Shown: positions 61,814 to 64,000 of the stretch, piece by piece
How the letters are laid out: each line of letters begins with the position of its first letter
How positions within the stretch are numbered: position 1 is the stretch's first letter
Position numbers and translations under genes: made by a program
Notes under the pieces: generated by a model
What the model was told of the DNA's origin: nothing
Databases searched by the model: none
The model's input: the letters and a program-made list of their open reading frames with translations, nothing else
Origin: Multifurca ochricompacta
Lineage: Eukaryota > Basidiomycota > Agaricomycetes > Russulales > Russulaceae
Length of the DNA: 64,000 nucleotides
Direction of reading: 5' to 3'
NCBI GenBank assembly: GCA_022496185.1
Contig: WTXG01000027.1
Location: 248,001-312,000 of the forward strand

Positions 61814-63539
61814 TTATGTCTTGAATATACGGAGGAGACGGGCCTCTGTCACAATGCGCGTGCGACAGAGTGGGCATTCGCGAGATGAGGACATTATGAG
61901 ATCTGAGCAATTGCGACACATTGCCAAATGACTGCAAAAAAGGTGTTCATTGCGCAGGCGAGAATTCTAGAGAAGTAAACGTACCCGCAATCAACAATGG
62001 CGATATTGGCTTCTTCATCCTGACAGACGACACAAAGTCCGTTTCGGTCGAGATTAAGAGACGTTCCCATCATCGGCCGTGGTGGATCCTTCGGCTCGAA
62101 TTGTCGAGTATCACTTTCGGAAGCCTGCGTATTGCCATCCGCTTGCGCGTGTTCTCGTTCTTGGCGGGCCTGTTCCTCACGGAGGCGTTGCTCCTCCATC
62201 ATGGCATGCTGACGAGCAATTATCTCATCTTCTTCACGTGCATGTATCGCGGCCTCCCGCGCACGTTCCTGACGCTCATCACCGAGAAGGGCACACACGC
62301 GCGCGACCAAATCACTCTTTTCAAGCAGCAGGCGTGCGTTCACGTGATTTTGAAAGAGTACGTTCTTCAAAACGCTTATTGACATGTGCGAGACTTCCTC
62401 ATTTGTCATTGCCAACAGTTCGTCGAGGGAGGGTATTGGGGTGGGGGCGGTGGCGGTGGGGGCGCGGCAGACGCCGAGCGGTAGATTGGGTTGGTCCGAT
62501 TATCATTGCCGGGCATCGCGTCATAACCGGGAGTAGGATGAACCGTGTTAGGGCGAGGGTGTGGAGGCGAAGCATTGCTTGAAGGAGTGCGCTGTGGCCG
62601 AGGGGCGGCCATCGGAGGTGGAGTTGAACGCGGCGGAGGGTATGGCTGAGACGGAGGGGGAGCCTGTGGGCGCGGTGTTGTTCTTCTTGGTGCAGGGAAT
62701 GATCCTTGCTGTCTCGACGGGTCAAGATCCGGACGGGGGAAGTTCGAGGAGGTATTGTTGGAAGGCTGTCTCGAAGGAGTGGGCTGCACAGGTCGCGTTT
62801 CATCGCGCCTCGAGAACAGTCCACGGGGCCGACCCGTTCGGCCATTTGGGACAGAGTTCTTCCTGTAGAAACTCTATAAACAGAAAAGTGAGCAGACCAA
62901 AAGCCTAGAGCAGGAAAGTGAGAAATGCTGTACCTCATTCGAATATGGCAGACACCCATTGTGACCCTATAGGTGGACGTTTGCGAGGGTCATAGCATAC
63001 GCCACGAATACTCACCCTGGCAGCAATGATCTTCTCAATCAAGTCATCCTTCTCAAGAACGCCGTCCGTCTTGATATTGTACGCATCGACATACTTCTTC
63101 AGTCTTGCGAGAGAGAGACTCCTCAAGTAAGTCCGACCGCCAGCGGTGACTAAAGTCGATCTCCTGGTCAAGAATGCTTTCCGGGAGAGGAAAGAAGCGA
63201 GGTAAAGACACACTGGTTAAGTTCTCTATGCAGAAAGCACAAACGGGGACCGGATCATAACCAGCGCCAGAACCTTCCCTAGGCAGGAGAGCCTGATAGT
63301 CCGAGCATGATGAGCAGTAGGAATAGCCTAGCAAGAAAAAGAATGAGAAATTGAGATTAAAATGCGAATGAAGGTAAAGTAGGTATACCGCAATGATTGC
63401 ATTTGCGTGCGCGAGTAAAGATGATATTAAACTCTTTATTACACTTGCGACAGCTGATGTCAGCGCGAGAGGAATCGTGTGACGGAGGGGCAGGACCACT
63501 GAGGAGTGGCATTCCGATAGTGCTACTACGCTCTGTCAT
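61814..63539 (-). CDS. FYVE-SAP-SAP-RING ubiquitin ligase (rififylin/RNF34-like)
   Basis: The start at 63539 gives MTERSSTIGMPLLSG and a Cys-rich FYVE-like finger: CRKCNKEFNIIFTRARKCNH and CG, then YSYCSSCSDYQALLP and PVCAFCIENL. Next is a SAP-like helix pair (SLARLKKYVDAYNI, KDDLIEKIIAARV). A Pro/Gln-rich linker follows (62430-62790), then a second SAP-like segment (SISVLKNVLFQNHV, LLLEKSDLVARVCALLG) and a charged Glu/Arg helix. At the C-terminus there is a C3HC4 RING: CVVCQDEEANIAIVDCG, then after an intron HLAMCRNCSDLI and CPLCRTRI, ending RLLRIFKT with TAA at 61814-61816. The domain order is that of animal CARP1/CARP2, E3 ligases on endosomes. Introns are near 61925-61985, 62870-62940, 63010-63020 and 63330-63390. 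Confidence 0.85.
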
Positions 63540-64000
63540 TTATTAGATTGGAATGAATTGATGATGGTGGAATAAGAGAGAGAGAGATGAGAGATGAAAA
63601 GGGCAGACAGCAGACAGAACAGAACAGAAGGGGGATCAAAGTAAGTAGTAAAGACTGACTGAGTAAGTATGTCGTCGTCTTTGTCAGCAGCAGCCATTGA
63701 ATGAGCCATGCTCCATGATTTTCCATCCATTTTCCATTCCATTCCATTCCAATTCCACCGGCCACGGCCACCGATACCGATACCGATACTTGATCCGATT
63801 TATTTCTTCGGCTTCGGTAACGGTAACGGCTTCGGCACGGAAACCGGTTCGGCCGGTAGTGGTAGTGTTAATTGATTAAGTAATGATGGCCCGCTTGATA
63901 AGCTCCTTACATATCAAAATCCCATTCAAACCAACTCCCTTTAACCATTCCTCGGTCTTCCCACTCTCTTCAATATCTTTCCATTCCCTTCGTATAGTTC
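63540..64000. other. Upstream region with microsatellites
   Basis: 461 bp. GAGA and ACAGA repeats (63572-63632), CCATT (63722-63750), CCGATA (63770-63790) and GGTAAC (63815-63828) tandems. No gene is seen up to the window edge. Confidence 0.45.

Overview
The window is nuclear DNA of a filamentous fungus, most likely a basidiomycete (mushroom-type agaricomycete). Genes are dense and cut by many short introns of about 45-70 nt with GT..AG ends. Protein sequences look like agaricomycete versions of conserved eukaryotic housekeeping genes, and there are no bacterial features. All gene models are read from translated exons joined by eye. Outer start and stop positions are usually firm, but internal splice sites are approximate unless stated.

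Layout. 1-140: 3' tail of an unrecognised gene. 372-4000: RRG9/neugrin-like (-), coactosin-like ADF protein (+), SSAT-like GNAT acetyltransferase (-), EGD1/NAC-beta (+). 4300-10650: GPI transamidase subunit PIG-S/GPI17 (-), then a SNT1/NCoR-like SANT protein (+). 10870-14130: Par14/PIN4-type parvulin (-) and the ribosome-recycling ATPase RLI1/ABCE1 (+). 14900-19650: replication protein RPA3 (+), ASCC2/CUE3 (-), ubiquitin-conjugating enzyme UBC4 (+). 20500-27200: exosome subunit RRP42 (-) and autophagy scaffold ATG11 (+). 27680-31980: a nest of dead retroelements. 33040-34960: MFS sugar transporter (+). 36150-37500: a short LINE derivative. 40050-49620: separase ESP1 (-) and 60S export adaptor NMD3 (-). 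50110-50980: a spliced orphan gene (-). 50980-54970: gene-poor. 54970-57700: COPII coat protein SEC23 (+). 58060-60680: two orphan single-pass membrane proteins (+). 61810-63540: a FYVE-SAP-SAP-RING ubiquitin ligase of the rififylin/RNF34 type (-).

Seven neighbouring pairs are divergent and share one intergenic promoter: RRG9/coactosin, GNAT/EGD1, PIG-S/SNT1, PIN4/RLI1, ASCC2/UBC4, RRP42/ATG11 and, at a distance, part of the orphan region. Several genes belong to translation and ribosome maintenance (EGD1, RLI1, ASCC2, NMD3, RRP42), but they form no single pathway cluster.

The most unusual part is the transposon nest. A copia-type LTR element lies on the minus strand. Its LTRs are 253 and 216 bp, with a 4-bp target duplication, a polypurine tract, and a primer-binding site matching the anticodon arm of initiator tRNA-Met. 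A 5'-truncated LINE interrupts its RNase H reading frame and is bounded by a 15-bp target duplication. A second LINE copy 6 kb away carries only ORF1 and a related 3' tail, with a perfect 14-bp target duplication. Separase carries an apparent single-base frameshift just after its catalytic region. No wholly new system was found; the orphan genes and the retroelement priming site are the best leads.
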